Shown here in pieces: positions 45,194 to 53,011 of a DNA stretch of 64,000 bases. The position numbers were made by a program, and so were the translations under genes. This DNA comes from Paenibacillus sp. Soil766 (GTDB lineage: Bacteria > Bacillota > Bacilli > Paenibacillales > NBRC-103111). The stretch is taken from positions 159,475 to 223,474 of the forward strand of contig NZ_LMSJ01000002.1 of NCBI RefSeq assembly GCF_001428105.1. The letters are read 5' to 3'. The notes below the pieces were generated by a model that was not told where the DNA came from, searched no databases, and was given only the letters and a program-made list of their open reading frames with translations. How positions within the stretch are numbered: position 1 is the first letter of the stretch; each line of letters starts with the position of its first letter.

Positions 45194-45499
45194 ATGAGCG
45201 GTAAGCGAGGTGATTCACATCCGGAAGCGCAAACGTATTTCTATTACGCCATTTCAGATGGAGACAAGCGTTGCTATACGGAAGAGGATCGTACCAAAGG
45301 CTATGGCGCTCAATCCATTCCTGACCCGAAAGTTGTTACCTATTCACAAGTTTTCGTTAATGGTGTGCTCCAGCCTAGCACGCTCTATCAGATAGATAAA
45401 GGTACGATAACGTTAATTTCGAGAGATGTACCTGAAAAAGGTGTTCCCATCATCGTGCAAAGCATTCGCATTTACAAGCGAAGAATGGGAAGGTGGTGA
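45194..45499 (+). CDS. DUF4183 protein, 101 aa
   Basis: This is a small beta-rich protein of the DUF4183 family; the hallmark is FVNGVLQPSTLYQIDKGTI (about 54-72) followed by VPIIVQSIRI. Members often stand next to collagen-like exosporium or coat proteins of spore formers, so a spore-surface location is possible; none is present here. ATG at 45194 has no good ribosome site. The only strong Shine-Dalgarno-like string (GAGGTGA) lies inside the first codons, so the true start may be a few residues later or translation may be weak. It is five bases ahead of the next DUF4183 gene. Confidence 0.75.
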   Translation: MSGKRGDSHPEAQTYFYYAISDGDKRCYTEEDRTKGYGAQSIPDPKVVTYSQVFVNGVLQPSTLYQIDKGTITLISRDVPEKGVPIIVQSIRIYKRRMGRW

Positions 45500-45504
45500 A
45501 TTAG

Positions 45505-45933
45505 ATGGCAGCCTCACTAATTAAACTTCATATTACAGCTGCGTTGGTTACTGCGCCCGTAGCTTCGAACGGTACAGTAACTACAACCGTGAATCCTGCA
45601 GTAACGAGATACAACGCACTGCTTACTCAAAGTATGATTTCGGGCACGGAAACAACCATTCTTGCAGAAGAGTTCCTGGATGATGATGGAGACCCCGTAG
45701 ACCCGAACTCACTTCCAGCAGTACCTACTAGCGGATATATCAATGTATACGTCAATGGAGTGTTGCAAGAAGCGGCTCTCTCGAACTTAACAACGGCTTC
45801 ATTGGTGCTTGCTACGATCGGAGCATCAGTTGGTACCCCTGTCGTTCTCGAAGTTACTGATTTCTCAAATACAAGCTCCGCGATTACTGTACCACAGACC
45901 ATTTCTGCCCCAGCGATTAATGTTACAACGTAA
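45505..45933 (+). CDS. DUF4183 protein, 142 aa
   Basis: A Thr/Val/Ala-rich N-terminus leads into a DUF4183-like domain with YINVYVNGVLQEAAL (about 75-89), the same core as in its upstream neighbour. The protein has no Cys or Trp and looks like a repetitive surface beta-protein. ATG at 45505 follows GGAAGGTGG. The pair is followed by a very strong bidirectional terminator. Assembly into spore-surface structures is an inference from the family. Confidence 0.8.
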   Translation: MAASLIKLHITAALVTAPVASNGTVTTTVNPAVTRYNALLTQSMISGTETTILAEEFLDDDGDPVDPNSLPAVPTSGYINVYVNGVLQEAALSNLTTASLVLATIGASVGTPVVLEVTDFSNTSSAITVPQTISAPAINVTT

Positions 45934-45936
45934 GAA

Positions 45937-45982
45937 AACCAAAAACATCTTACATGCCTAGGGCATGTAAGATGTTTTTGGT
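45937..45982. terminator. Bidirectional terminator between DUF4183 and RHH genes
   Basis: A perfect 22-base stem (45937-45958 with 45961-45982) has A-rich and T-rich ends. The last base touches the stop codon of the minus-strand RHH gene. Confidence 0.92.
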
Positions 45983-46173
45983 TAGTCGTCCAATTCTTCA
46001 TTCGTTTGCTGCGCGGCACTAGATTTGGAGAGTCGTCCCGAACGGAGGAGCGCTTCTCGGAGTAAATATTCAATGTGTCCGTTAACACTTCGGAACTCAT
46101 CTTCTGCCCATTGCTCTAATGCCTGGTAAAGCTTCGGATCTAGTCGAAGCGGGAAATTTTTCTTGGGAGCCAT
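45982..46173 (-). CDS. Ribbon-helix-helix (Arc-like) protein, 63 aa
   Basis: This small DNA-binding type protein has a beta-strand FPLRLDPKLYQALEQWA (about 7-23) followed by two helices (SVNGHIEYLLREAL), a typical MetJ/Arc pattern. The C-terminal 15 residues are polar and disordered. It follows the SPFH gene by 12 bases on the same strand, a pairing I believe is common in related genomes. It may regulate the pair or, as an Arc-type protein, act without DNA. It has a poor ribosome site and may be coupled to the upstream gene. Confidence 0.85.
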   Translation of the reverse strand: MAPKKNFPLRLDPKLYQALEQWAEDEFRSVNGHIEYLLREALLRSGRLSKSSAAQQTNEELDD

Positions 46174-46185
46174 ACCATGGCCCCG

Positions 46186-47025
46186 TTAGTACAACGTTCC
46201 GGTATTAATGACCGGGCTCGCTGAACGATCAGATACAATCGCAACTAGGAGATTGTTGATCATCGCAGCTTTACGCTCCTCGTCAAGCTGCAGTCCCTTC
46301 GCTTCTAATTGCACGACAGCCAGTTGAACCATGCCCACGGCGCCTTCTACAATTATGGAGCGAGCGGATAAAATCGCCGATGCTTGTTGACGCTGCAGCA
46401 TCGCGCTGGCAATTTCGGTGGAGTAGGCCAAATGAGTCAGACGAGACTCGATCACCTCAACACCTGCAACCGAAAGGCGTTGCTGAAGCTCCGTGCTCAG
46501 CTCAGCTGCAACTTCATCGGCATTTCCTCGTAACGAATAACCTTCTGTTTCATAACGATCATAAGGGTACTTGCTAGCCACATGACGTAGTGCAGTCTCA
46601 CTTTGAATTTCAACGAATTTCTCATAACTATCTACATCGAACAAAGCTTTGTACGTATCAACGACTTTAAACACAATTACAGCGGCAATTTCAATCGGAT
46701 TCCCATCGATATCATTTACTTTTAATTTGACACTGTTAAAATTCCGAACCCGCAGCGAAATTTTCTTATGAGAAGAGAATGGGATAACAAGCCATATTCC
46801 GCTTTTGCGAATTGTCCCAAGGTAGCTCCCGAAAAAAGTAATGACCGTGGCTTGATTCGGCTGAACGACAGTAAATGACGTCAGGGAGATGATGCTAACT
46901 ACGATTAGAATAGCCCCAACGAGAAAGCTCATCTGTGTGAAACTGTAAATGCCTAGCCCAAGTGCGGCGAAAAATAAGAGTAGGCCAATAAAGCCATTAA
47001 ATGACCCTGCTTTCGTTTCTTTCAT
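46186..47025 (-). CDS. SPFH/stomatin-family membrane protein
   Basis: This is a membrane scaffold protein of the SPFH (band 7, flotillin-like) family. Two adjacent hydrophobic helices (about residues 11-28 and 33-50) are followed by the band-7 domain: VVQPNQATVITFFGSYLGT and IEIAAVIVFKVVDTYKALFDVDSYEKFVEIQ in parts. A helical coiled-coil region ends it. ATG at 47025 was chosen because GGGAGG is 10 bases upstream; the reading frame stays open for 17 more codons. It has 279 residues. It is possibly involved in membrane microdomains or protease control. Confidence 0.9.
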   Translation of the reverse strand: MKETKAGSFNGFIGLLLFFAALGLGIYSFTQMSFLVGAILIVVSIISLTSFTVVQPNQATVITFFGSYLGTIRKSGIWLVIPFSSHKKISLRVRNFNSVKLKVNDIDGNPIEIAAVIVFKVVDTYKALFDVDSYEKFVEIQSETALRHVASKYPYDRYETEGYSLRGNADEVAAELSTELQQRLSVAGVEVIESRLTHLAYSTEIASAMLQRQQASAILSARSIIVEGAVGMVQLAVVQLEAKGLQLDEERKAAMINNLLVAIVSDRSASPVINTGTLY

Positions 47026-47114
47026 AGATGTAAGCCTCCCAATACATATATTGTTTTGATATTTATATGATATCACTTTTTACTTTAATTGTAAAATGAA
47101 ATATAAGAGCAAAC

Positions 47115-47219
47115 ACTTTTGTGAACAACAACTGATCAAGGAAAATAAAGATCGTTAGTGGAAAATAAAGTGTGTTAGTGGAAAATAAAGTTCGTTAGTG
47201 GGTGTTTACTTTTGTGAAC
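47115..47219. repeat. Three tandem 20-bp repeats bounded by 12-bp direct repeats
   Basis: GGAAAATAAAGNNNGTTAGT occurs three times without gaps (47140-47159, 47160-47179, 47180-47199); only two or three bases vary. The array is bounded by two copies of ACTTTTGTGAAC (47115-47126 and 47208-47219). Such arrays of about 20 bp are typical of transposase-binding ends of Tn7/Tn5053-like elements, but no transposase is present nearby. Confidence 0.75.
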
Positions 47220-47277
47220 GCCCATTTTTTTATTATTTGAGGTTCGTTATTAGTTTATGATAAAGGCTGTTGCCGGC

Positions 47278-47392
47278 GGGCATTAAACTAAAACTAAAGA
47301 GCGGAATGCCTTGTCTTAAGAACTGAGACCCTTAGCCCGTTGCTGAGAGTCTCTTTGTAGTAATCCACTCCAACTGACTGTGCAGGACAAGG
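47278..47392 (+). ncRNA. Possible structured RNA or attenuator
   Basis: Several complementary stretches nest here: GGCATT (47279-47284) with AATGCC (47305-47310); CCTTGTC (47309-47315) with GACAAGG (47386-47392); GAGAC (47325-47329) with GTCTC (47349-47353), enclosing AGC/GCT. The first two pairings compete for the same CC, so they are alternatives. The stretch is richer in G and C than its surroundings. I know no family with this design. Confidence 0.3.
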
Positions 47393-47459
47393 AATATCGC
47401 GAATCATGTCAAATATTTATTGTGGAATATTATGTAAGTAAATAGGGAGTATTAACAAA
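47393..47459. other. Non-coding remainder of the 749-base gap before the dioxygenase gene
   Basis: The gap from SPFH (47025) to the dioxygenase gene (47775) contains the repeats, the possible RNA and a 31-codon frame. The rest is AT-rich sequence without visible features. Confidence 0.5.
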
Positions 47460-47555
47460 GTGAAAGAAATTATTATTTCTATTACAATTATTGGAGGTGC
47501 GGTCCTAACCTTTGCCACTGGTATATATGCAGGAGCTTACATTGAGATTATTTAG
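47460..47555 (+). CDS. Possible hydrophobic micropeptide, 31 aa
   Basis: GTG at 47460, ten bases after AGGGAG, opens 31 codons that encode an almost fully hydrophobic helix (IIISITIIGGAVLTFATGIY) ending in TAG. It looks like a small membrane peptide such as a toxin or regulatory subunit, but the length and GTG start leave chance as a serious alternative. Confidence 0.3.
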   Translation: MKEIIISITIIGGAVLTFATGIYAGAYIEII

Positions 47556-47774
47556 GCATATATTAACCGGGATATCAAATTTAGTGTCGAAGCAATGGGT
47601 ACCTCTCAAGTTTACCTGTATTATTCGCCACATAGTAGCAAGCATAATTTGGAGAATTTGTTGATAAATTCTTATTTAGCAAATAAGTAAAACTGGTTAA
47701 GTGTTTGATGGCCGGCTTGATAAATACTTATCAAATGGATAGAAGCAAACTAAATTTTCTATGGGGCGTGTAGT

Positions 47775-48437
47775 ATGGATATTAACTTAAACAAATTGCG
47801 CGATAACGGATGGATATTCGAAAGGGAGAAATTAATTAACCAGGATAACCTACTACAACTAGCATTTGATTTGGGTGAGCCAATACCATCCAGGTTAAAT
47901 AGTACTCTTATTGATACATTAGTGCCTATGGATGCGAATAAAGCAAAACCAAAGTCATTGAGTGCAGTATATGGAGTAGGGCAATTTCCGTTACATACTG
48001 ATACTGCATACATAAAAATTCCAGCAAGGTATATTATTTTATATGCAAAGCAAATTGAAGGTGAAGTCCAGCCAACAACTCTATTGGATCTTAGTAAAAT
48101 AGGGTTTTCTCAAGATCTTGAAGAGCGACTGGATAGATGTTTATACACCATTGCAAATAGTCGGCATAGTTTCTTGGCTACATTACGTGGGTATAGCAAT
48201 ATTCACAGAAAGAAATGGATCAGGTTCGATTCAAGTTGCATGCGCCCAACGAATAAGGAATCATCTGTTACAATGAACGAGCTTAATGATTCGATCTCTA
48301 AAATTAAATTGGAAATAATAAACTGGTCTCAAGGCGATATCTTGATCATAGATAATTGGCGCTGTTTGCATGGGCGAGGTGTAGCTAATTCAAGCGCCAA
48401 AGCAGTTAGGGTTATAGAAAGAGTTACAATACTATAA
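47775..48437 (+). CDS. Fe(II)/2-oxoglutarate-dependent dioxygenase (TauD/TfdA-like)
   Basis: This is a 220-residue protein with the iron-binding facial triad: H-x-D in FPLHTDTAYI (about 75-77) and the distal His in NWRCLHGRG (about 198), with the 2-oxoglutarate Arg shortly after in RVIERV. This makes an oxygenase of the TauD/Gab (clavaminate-synthase-like) superfamily likely. It is shorter than TauD itself (about 280). ATG follows GGGGCGTG. It stands 17 bases ahead of a HEPN/zinc-ribbon gene in an AT-rich accessory region, so the two are probably one transcript. The substrate is unknown; a small metabolite, a nucleic acid or a protein residue are all possible. Confidence 0.82.
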   Translation: MDINLNKLRDNGWIFEREKLINQDNLLQLAFDLGEPIPSRLNSTLIDTLVPMDANKAKPKSLSAVYGVGQFPLHTDTAYIKIPARYIILYAKQIEGEVQPTTLLDLSKIGFSQDLEERLDRCLYTIANSRHSFLATLRGYSNIHRKKWIRFDSSCMRPTNKESSVTMNELNDSISKIKLEIINWSQGDILIIDNWRCLHGRGVANSSAKAVRVIERVTIL

Positions 48438-48454
48438 GAAATAGGGAGGCCATT

Positions 48455-49348
48455 ATGATAGACTACGAATCTTTATGGAACAAATCCAAATTATTCATAG
48501 GAAAAGCAATTAACAGACGTGACGAAGGCGATTTTTCAGAGTTCCAACTCTGGGCATCTCTTTCTTTGGAACTCTTAGGAAAGGCTGCATTAACATATAA
48601 GCACCCGTCATTGATTGTTGATCCCAACACTCCAAATGGATTCTTGGTTGCCATTAACGAGTCTCAGAGTGTGGATTTTAAGACAATTACAGCAAAAACA
48701 GTTTTTGAACGCCTTCAAAACTTAGTAAATGTTTCTCGTTTTGATGCTGATACAAAGAAATTTTGCATGACGCTAGCAAATCACAGAAATGAGGAATTGC
48801 ATTCTGGAGCACTTCCTTTTGTAGGAATGAATATGGACCACTGGTTGCCGAAGTTTTGGGATGTATGCAAAATGCTTCTTGAGTTTCAAAACAAATCGTT
48901 AAGTGATCTGCTCGGACCAAGAGAAGCAAGAGCGGCAGAAGAGATTATTCAAGCTAGGTCCGTTAGTTTGAAGGCGCTAATTGAAGCTCGAATTCAAAGA
49001 CATCGTACAGAAGTGAGGCAAAAATACGAAGGGCCAGTTCCTCGAGATATGTTGAAAGTGATCCCTGTACTAACAGATGATGATCAGGAAACCATTTCAT
49101 GCCCTTCTTGCGGTGGACACGCAGTAATATACGGAGAAATTTTAGATGAAGGACCAGAATATATCGACAAGGAGGAGCCTTGGATAACATATCAGGATAA
49201 TCAATATGAAATCACGTCATTAAAGTGTAGGGTTTGCGATTTGAAACTGAATAGTTTGGACGAGGTAACCGCCGCTGGCATAGATCATACATTTGAGAAA
49301 ACAATCACTATTGAACCTGATTATGAACCCGATTATGGAAATGACTAA
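48455..49348 (+). CDS. HEPN-like protein with C-terminal zinc ribbon
   Basis: This protein of 297 residues has an all-helical N-terminal half containing NHRNEELHSG (about 109-118), which has the R-x4-H form (R-NEEL-H) of HEPN ribonucleases. The C-terminal third holds CPSCGG (about 215-220) and CRVC (about 258-261), a four-Cys zinc ribbon, followed by a very acidic tail (PDYEPDYGND). HEPN proteins with this motif often cleave RNA in toxin-antitoxin or defence systems. ATG follows AGGGAGG. It is coupled to the dioxygenase 17 bases upstream; no antitoxin of the MNT type is adjacent. The family assignment is by pattern only. Confidence 0.7.
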   Translation: MIDYESLWNKSKLFIGKAINRRDEGDFSEFQLWASLSLELLGKAALTYKHPSLIVDPNTPNGFLVAINESQSVDFKTITAKTVFERLQNLVNVSRFDADTKKFCMTLANHRNEELHSGALPFVGMNMDHWLPKFWDVCKMLLEFQNKSLSDLLGPREARAAEEIIQARSVSLKALIEARIQRHRTEVRQKYEGPVPRDMLKVIPVLTDDDQETISCPSCGGHAVIYGEILDEGPEYIDKEEPWITYQDNQYEITSLKCRVCDLKLNSLDEVTAAGIDHTFEKTITIEPDYEPDYGND

Positions 49349-49433
49349 AATGCAATGTAACAATTAGAACTAGGTAATTCAGATTTGGGATGGTAATTAT
49401 ATTTTTATGATTAATTATGATATTCACATGATG

Positions 49434-49470
49434 CGTCCCGCATTTTAGAGATTGTTTAGCGGGACGATTT
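49434..49470 (+). terminator. Probable terminator of the dioxygenase-HEPN pair
   Basis: CGTCCCGC (49434-49441) and GCGGGACG (49459-49466) pair perfectly, with a 17-base loop followed by ATTTTGGG. The T-run is short. A near-copy of the flanking string GATTTGGGATGG (49382) recurs after the hairpin at about 49467. Confidence 0.55.
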
Positions 49471-49557
49471 TGGGATGGCGATCTATATTCATATCATAAT
49501 TTGTTTCACTGTGAATTGCTTAGTACTTTCAACTAAGAATTAGAGGTGCATTATTCA

Positions 49558-51333
49558 ATGAGCAATATTCGTATTGAGGGCATAAAAGTCCAAAATTACA
49601 GGTCATTTGGCCAAGAAGTTACAGTAAGTTTTCCTAATAGCGAATATAAAAAACCAGTAGCAATAGTGGGATACAATAATGCAGGTAAGACAAATTTTCT
49701 TAATTCAATTTTGTATGGAATAACAGAAAAGTATGTGACTAAAGATACCTTTACAATCAACGACTTCCACAAAAGGTCTTATAGCAATATACCTAAAATT
49801 GTAACTAAAGTAACCAGTAGTAGCGAGCCTAAAGTTGAATGGGGGACGGCGAATCTCACTGGATATCATTTTTTAGAAATCAAACTCGATGGTCATGAAA
49901 TAGAGAGCACAAAAATTAGTTCATATGATGATTACAATCAAAGTAACAGGAGTTCTGGCGCTTTCGGTGCAGCAAAGTATTTTAAAATATTCTACATAAA
50001 CTTCCATGAAATTAAAAAAGAAATATCGACAAAGAAAACAAGTTGGGGAAATCTGTCTTCTTTTCTAGCAAAGCATATCAAAAGCATAGTTGATACAGAC
50101 AATATTATGGTCGGCAAAAAGGATGTTTTTAAAGGGGAAGTAAAAAGCGCGACTGATAAAGTACTTGCAAACTCAAAGTTAAATGAGTTTCTTTGCAAAA
50201 TACAATTTAATTATTCAACAAATTTAAGACAGAATCAGTGCCACATTGAATTTGGATTACCTGATTATGAAGATATATTTTTAGAGATGATGTTTAAAGT
50301 TGGTCTTAACGGAGATATGGATAATCTAGTTCCAATTGACCATTTTGGCGATGGCTACATCTCTATGTTTGTAATGGCAGTAATTCAAGCAATAGCGGAG
50401 AGCAACGAAGTTGACAAGTGCCTGTTTTTATTTGAAGAACCTGAAAGCTTTTTGCATGAAAATCACCAAGAATATTTCTACAAAACCGTCCTTTGTGGAT
50501 TAGCAGAAAAGGGACATCAAGTAATTTATACAACGCATTCTGACAAAATGTTGGATATATTTGATACCCGAGGCTTGATTCGTTTTGAGTTTGATGAAAT
50601 AACAAAGCAAACTGTTTTAAAGTACAACAAGCATAATAAAGAAATTTTCGAAGATAAAGATGATGAAGCACTATCTGAAATTAAAGATTACAACAATTAT
50701 ATTAAGTTAATTGAACCCAATCTAAATAAAATAATATTCAGCAAAAAAGTATTACTAGTGGAAGGCCCCAACGATCTGATGACGTATAAAGAAATTATCA
50801 GGAGATATGTATTAGGTATCACAGGTGATGAGAAGTTTGCTGCAACATTTTTGAATTTTAATAATATTGCTATTGTTCCTCATCATGGTAAATTAACCGC
50901 TTCGATATTAATAAAACTCTGTAAACATTTTGGTATTGACTATTTTGTGATTAATGATTTCGACTTTAAACAAGATTTTGTCTCACAACTCACCTTTACA
51001 TCAATCGAAGAGTTACAAAAAAGCCATCTCTACAATGAAGGTTTAGAGCAAATTATTATTTTTAATTCCAAGGGTGAAGCATTGAATGATAAAACCAAAC
51101 GTTCAATGATAACAACGAATTGGAGATTAATTTCGGAGGCATCCTTTGAGAAAATACATTTTAACATTCCAAAACTTGAGTCGGTTATAGGCTATGACTC
51201 CAATGACAAAAACAGTGTCGGAATCTGGAAGGCACTCAAAGATATCTCTCAATTTGGAGAGGAAATTTTCCCGATAAAACTTCAAGAATTCCTTGAGATA
51301 AATCAGATCAAGAAGAAGGATTCATCTTCTTAA
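49558..51333 (+). CDS. OLD-family ATPase with TOPRIM nuclease domain
   Basis: This is a protein of 591 residues that joins an ABC/SMC-type ATPase to a TOPRIM nuclease. Walker A is GYNNAGKT (38-45), preceded by VQNYRSFG as in RecF-like proteins. The signature/Walker B region FGDGYISMF and LFLFEEPESFLH lies near 260-294. The TOPRIM half starts at about 397 with VLLVEGPNDLM and has the DxD-like FVINDFDFK near 463-470. ATG at 49558 is 9 bases after AGAGGTG; an in-frame GTG lies inside that site. This is the class of Old (phage P2) and GajA. No UvrD-type GajB helicase is next to it, so it would be a stand-alone OLD nuclease. Confidence 0.88.
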   Translation: MSNIRIEGIKVQNYRSFGQEVTVSFPNSEYKKPVAIVGYNNAGKTNFLNSILYGITEKYVTKDTFTINDFHKRSYSNIPKIVTKVTSSSEPKVEWGTANLTGYHFLEIKLDGHEIESTKISSYDDYNQSNRSSGAFGAAKYFKIFYINFHEIKKEISTKKTSWGNLSSFLAKHIKSIVDTDNIMVGKKDVFKGEVKSATDKVLANSKLNEFLCKIQFNYSTNLRQNQCHIEFGLPDYEDIFLEMMFKVGLNGDMDNLVPIDHFGDGYISMFVMAVIQAIAESNEVDKCLFLFEEPESFLHENHQEYFYKTVLCGLAEKGHQVIYTTHSDKMLDIFDTRGLIRFEFDEITKQTVLKYNKHNKEIFEDKDDEALSEIKDYNNYIKLIEPNLNKIIFSKKVLLVEGPNDLMTYKEIIRRYVLGITGDEKFAATFLNFNNIAIVPHHGKLTASILIKLCKHFGIDYFVINDFDFKQDFVSQLTFTSIEELQKSHLYNEGLEQIIIFNSKGEALNDKTKRSMITTNWRLISEASFEKIHFNIPKLESVIGYDSNDKNSVGIWKALKDISQFGEEIFPIKLQEFLEINQIKKKDSSS

Positions 51334-51562
51334 TTATTTATCCACACAAAGGCACCCTCAATGATCTCTTGAGTCCCGACTTTAGATTTGAGCATTTAGT
51401 CCACTTAACAGTGTACGTGATCTTTTGTTGCGCTTTTGCCAGGAAGCCGCTTCACTGCTCTGAATCCGGAATACAAGCATTAACTATGATAGTCAGTTGT
51501 TCGTTGCAACTTAGCATGATGGACAAACATTAAAACAGCTAACCTATATTAATTGAAAGGGC
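51334..51562. other. Non-coding gap with mixed composition
   Basis: The 229 bases between the OLD gene and the AlbA_2-type gene have no credible frame or hairpin. The segment at about 51420-51480 is richer in G and C than the flanking genes and could be a remnant of older chromosomal sequence. Confidence 0.4.
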
Positions 51563-52696
51563 ATGGAAGAAATGACAACTTTTCATAAAGCTTTCGATGA
51601 AGTGACGGAAAACGATTTGAAATTATTAATTGAAAGTGGTGCTACAGAAGGGTTACAGCTCGAATTTAAAGAAACGATTTCAAATAATATCAGTCTAGTT
51701 GAAGAGGTAGTTGCGTTTGCAAATACACAAGGAGGAGATCTTTTTATAGGGGTGAAGGAGAGGGATGGGACTCCGGTTAATGTTAGTGGTATTGATATCA
51801 ACCCGGATCAAGAAATTTTAAAGTATAAGCAGTGGGTAGAAACTAATACTGATCCAGCTCTTACAAATATATTATATAGACATATTTCCTTGGCCAATGG
51901 AGGGCATGTTATCCATATCCGCGTACCAAGGAGCTGGAATGGGCCGCATATGGTAAAGAATTACAAGTTTATGATACGTACAGCCTCTGCTAAAGTCCCT
52001 GCAGGTACATCTGATATTAGAAGAATGATGAATGTTAGAGATCATTTTCTTGAGCAATACAATCGATTTCGTGTACAACGTATTGAAAAAACATTAAATG
52101 TATACAAACAAGAGACGCCACTTGTACTAGTTCACTTCTTACCAACTTCTGCATTTGATATCGAATCAAATTATCCTTTAACCGAAACGCGAAATAGTAT
52201 TAATCTTTCTATCCTGGGCGGTTCAGGATATAACCAAGGAATAAATGCACATGGATTATACTATCAATCTATTGGTGCCAATGGTTATAGGGGGCATACC
52301 CAAGTATTCCGGAGCGCTATTATTGAGCAGGTGTCAAACCTTTCGTTTAATTATCGTGAAAGCTATGATGAGCCACGTAAAGAGTTTTTTAGCGCAACAC
52401 ATTTTGAAGATTCTCTTAGAGAATCAATTCTTAATCAATTAATAAATTATAGAGAGTTAAGCATGCAAGATCCTTTTTACATATTTGTTAACATAATTGG
52501 GGCAAGGGGGGTAATAGGAAGTTCTTACGGGGCATCTTTCATTTCAGCTCCTCAATCAATTGATGATGACTTCCTTCAACTACCAGAAATAATGATTGAT
52601 TCGCATGTAAATCAAGATTTAGAAAGGGTTATTTTAACAATTATTAACTATTTATGGAATGCCTTTGGATTTGTAAGTAAGCCAGAATATGGTTAA
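51563..52696 (+). CDS. AlbA_2/Schlafen-like ATP-binding protein
   Basis: The first 150 residues match the AlbA_2 (formerly AAA_4, Schlafen core) fold: LEFKETISNNISLVEEVVAFANTQGGDLFIGVKERDG in parts, then HISLANGGHVIHIRVPRSW. The remaining 220 residues are an uncharacterised C-terminal region, with no helix-turn-helix that I can see. Schlafen-type domains act on nucleic acids and several are defence nucleases, while others are regulators. The frame starts with ATG at 51563, two bases after GAAAGG; ATG at 51572 is the other option. It lies alone between two gaps of 229 and 315 bases. Confidence 0.8.
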   Translation: MEEMTTFHKAFDEVTENDLKLLIESGATEGLQLEFKETISNNISLVEEVVAFANTQGGDLFIGVKERDGTPVNVSGIDINPDQEILKYKQWVETNTDPALTNILYRHISLANGGHVIHIRVPRSWNGPHMVKNYKFMIRTASAKVPAGTSDIRRMMNVRDHFLEQYNRFRVQRIEKTLNVYKQETPLVLVHFLPTSAFDIESNYPLTETRNSINLSILGGSGYNQGINAHGLYYQSIGANGYRGHTQVFRSAIIEQVSNLSFNYRESYDEPRKEFFSATHFEDSLRESILNQLINYRELSMQDPFYIFVNIIGARGVIGSSYGASFISAPQSIDDDFLQLPEIMIDSHVNQDLERVILTIINYLWNAFGFVSKPEYG

Positions 52697-53011
52697 TACA
52701 AATAACATTTTAACATTACAAATCTCAATATCCATTAATTTCGGCTAGGATGCATTTGTGTCATTGGACAGATAACTCTACACTAGCGGCTGATTATGAG
52801 AGGACGAAGTGTGTCCAAACGCCTTTATTAGGGAAGTGTTCAAGGAAATAGGACCACGTTTGAAATTTGCGCTATAGTGTATCGCTTTGACAGAGTTTGA
52901 ATGAATAGCCCGACTCTGGAAATTTCATTTATTTAATCCAATAATATTAGTAAATCTTAGAAATTAGATTATTCTGTCAACAATCGTAACAAAGGAGTAG
53001 CAATCAAACAA
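52697..53011. other. Gene-free stretch, 315 bases
   Basis: No open frame with a ribosome site, hairpin or repeat is visible. The right end contains the AAAGGAG (52991-52997) of the next gene. The central part (52770-52900) is richer in G and C than the genes around it. Confidence 0.45.

Noticed and set aside
47140-47199. Short CRISPR-like array
   Set aside because: The repeats are contiguous, with no unique spacers and no cas genes nearby; a transposon-end-like or simple tandem repeat is a better reading.
49558-52696. Gabija operon (GajA-GajB)
   Set aside because: The OLD-type gene fits GajA in outline, but the next gene is an AlbA_2-type protein and lacks UvrD helicase motifs.
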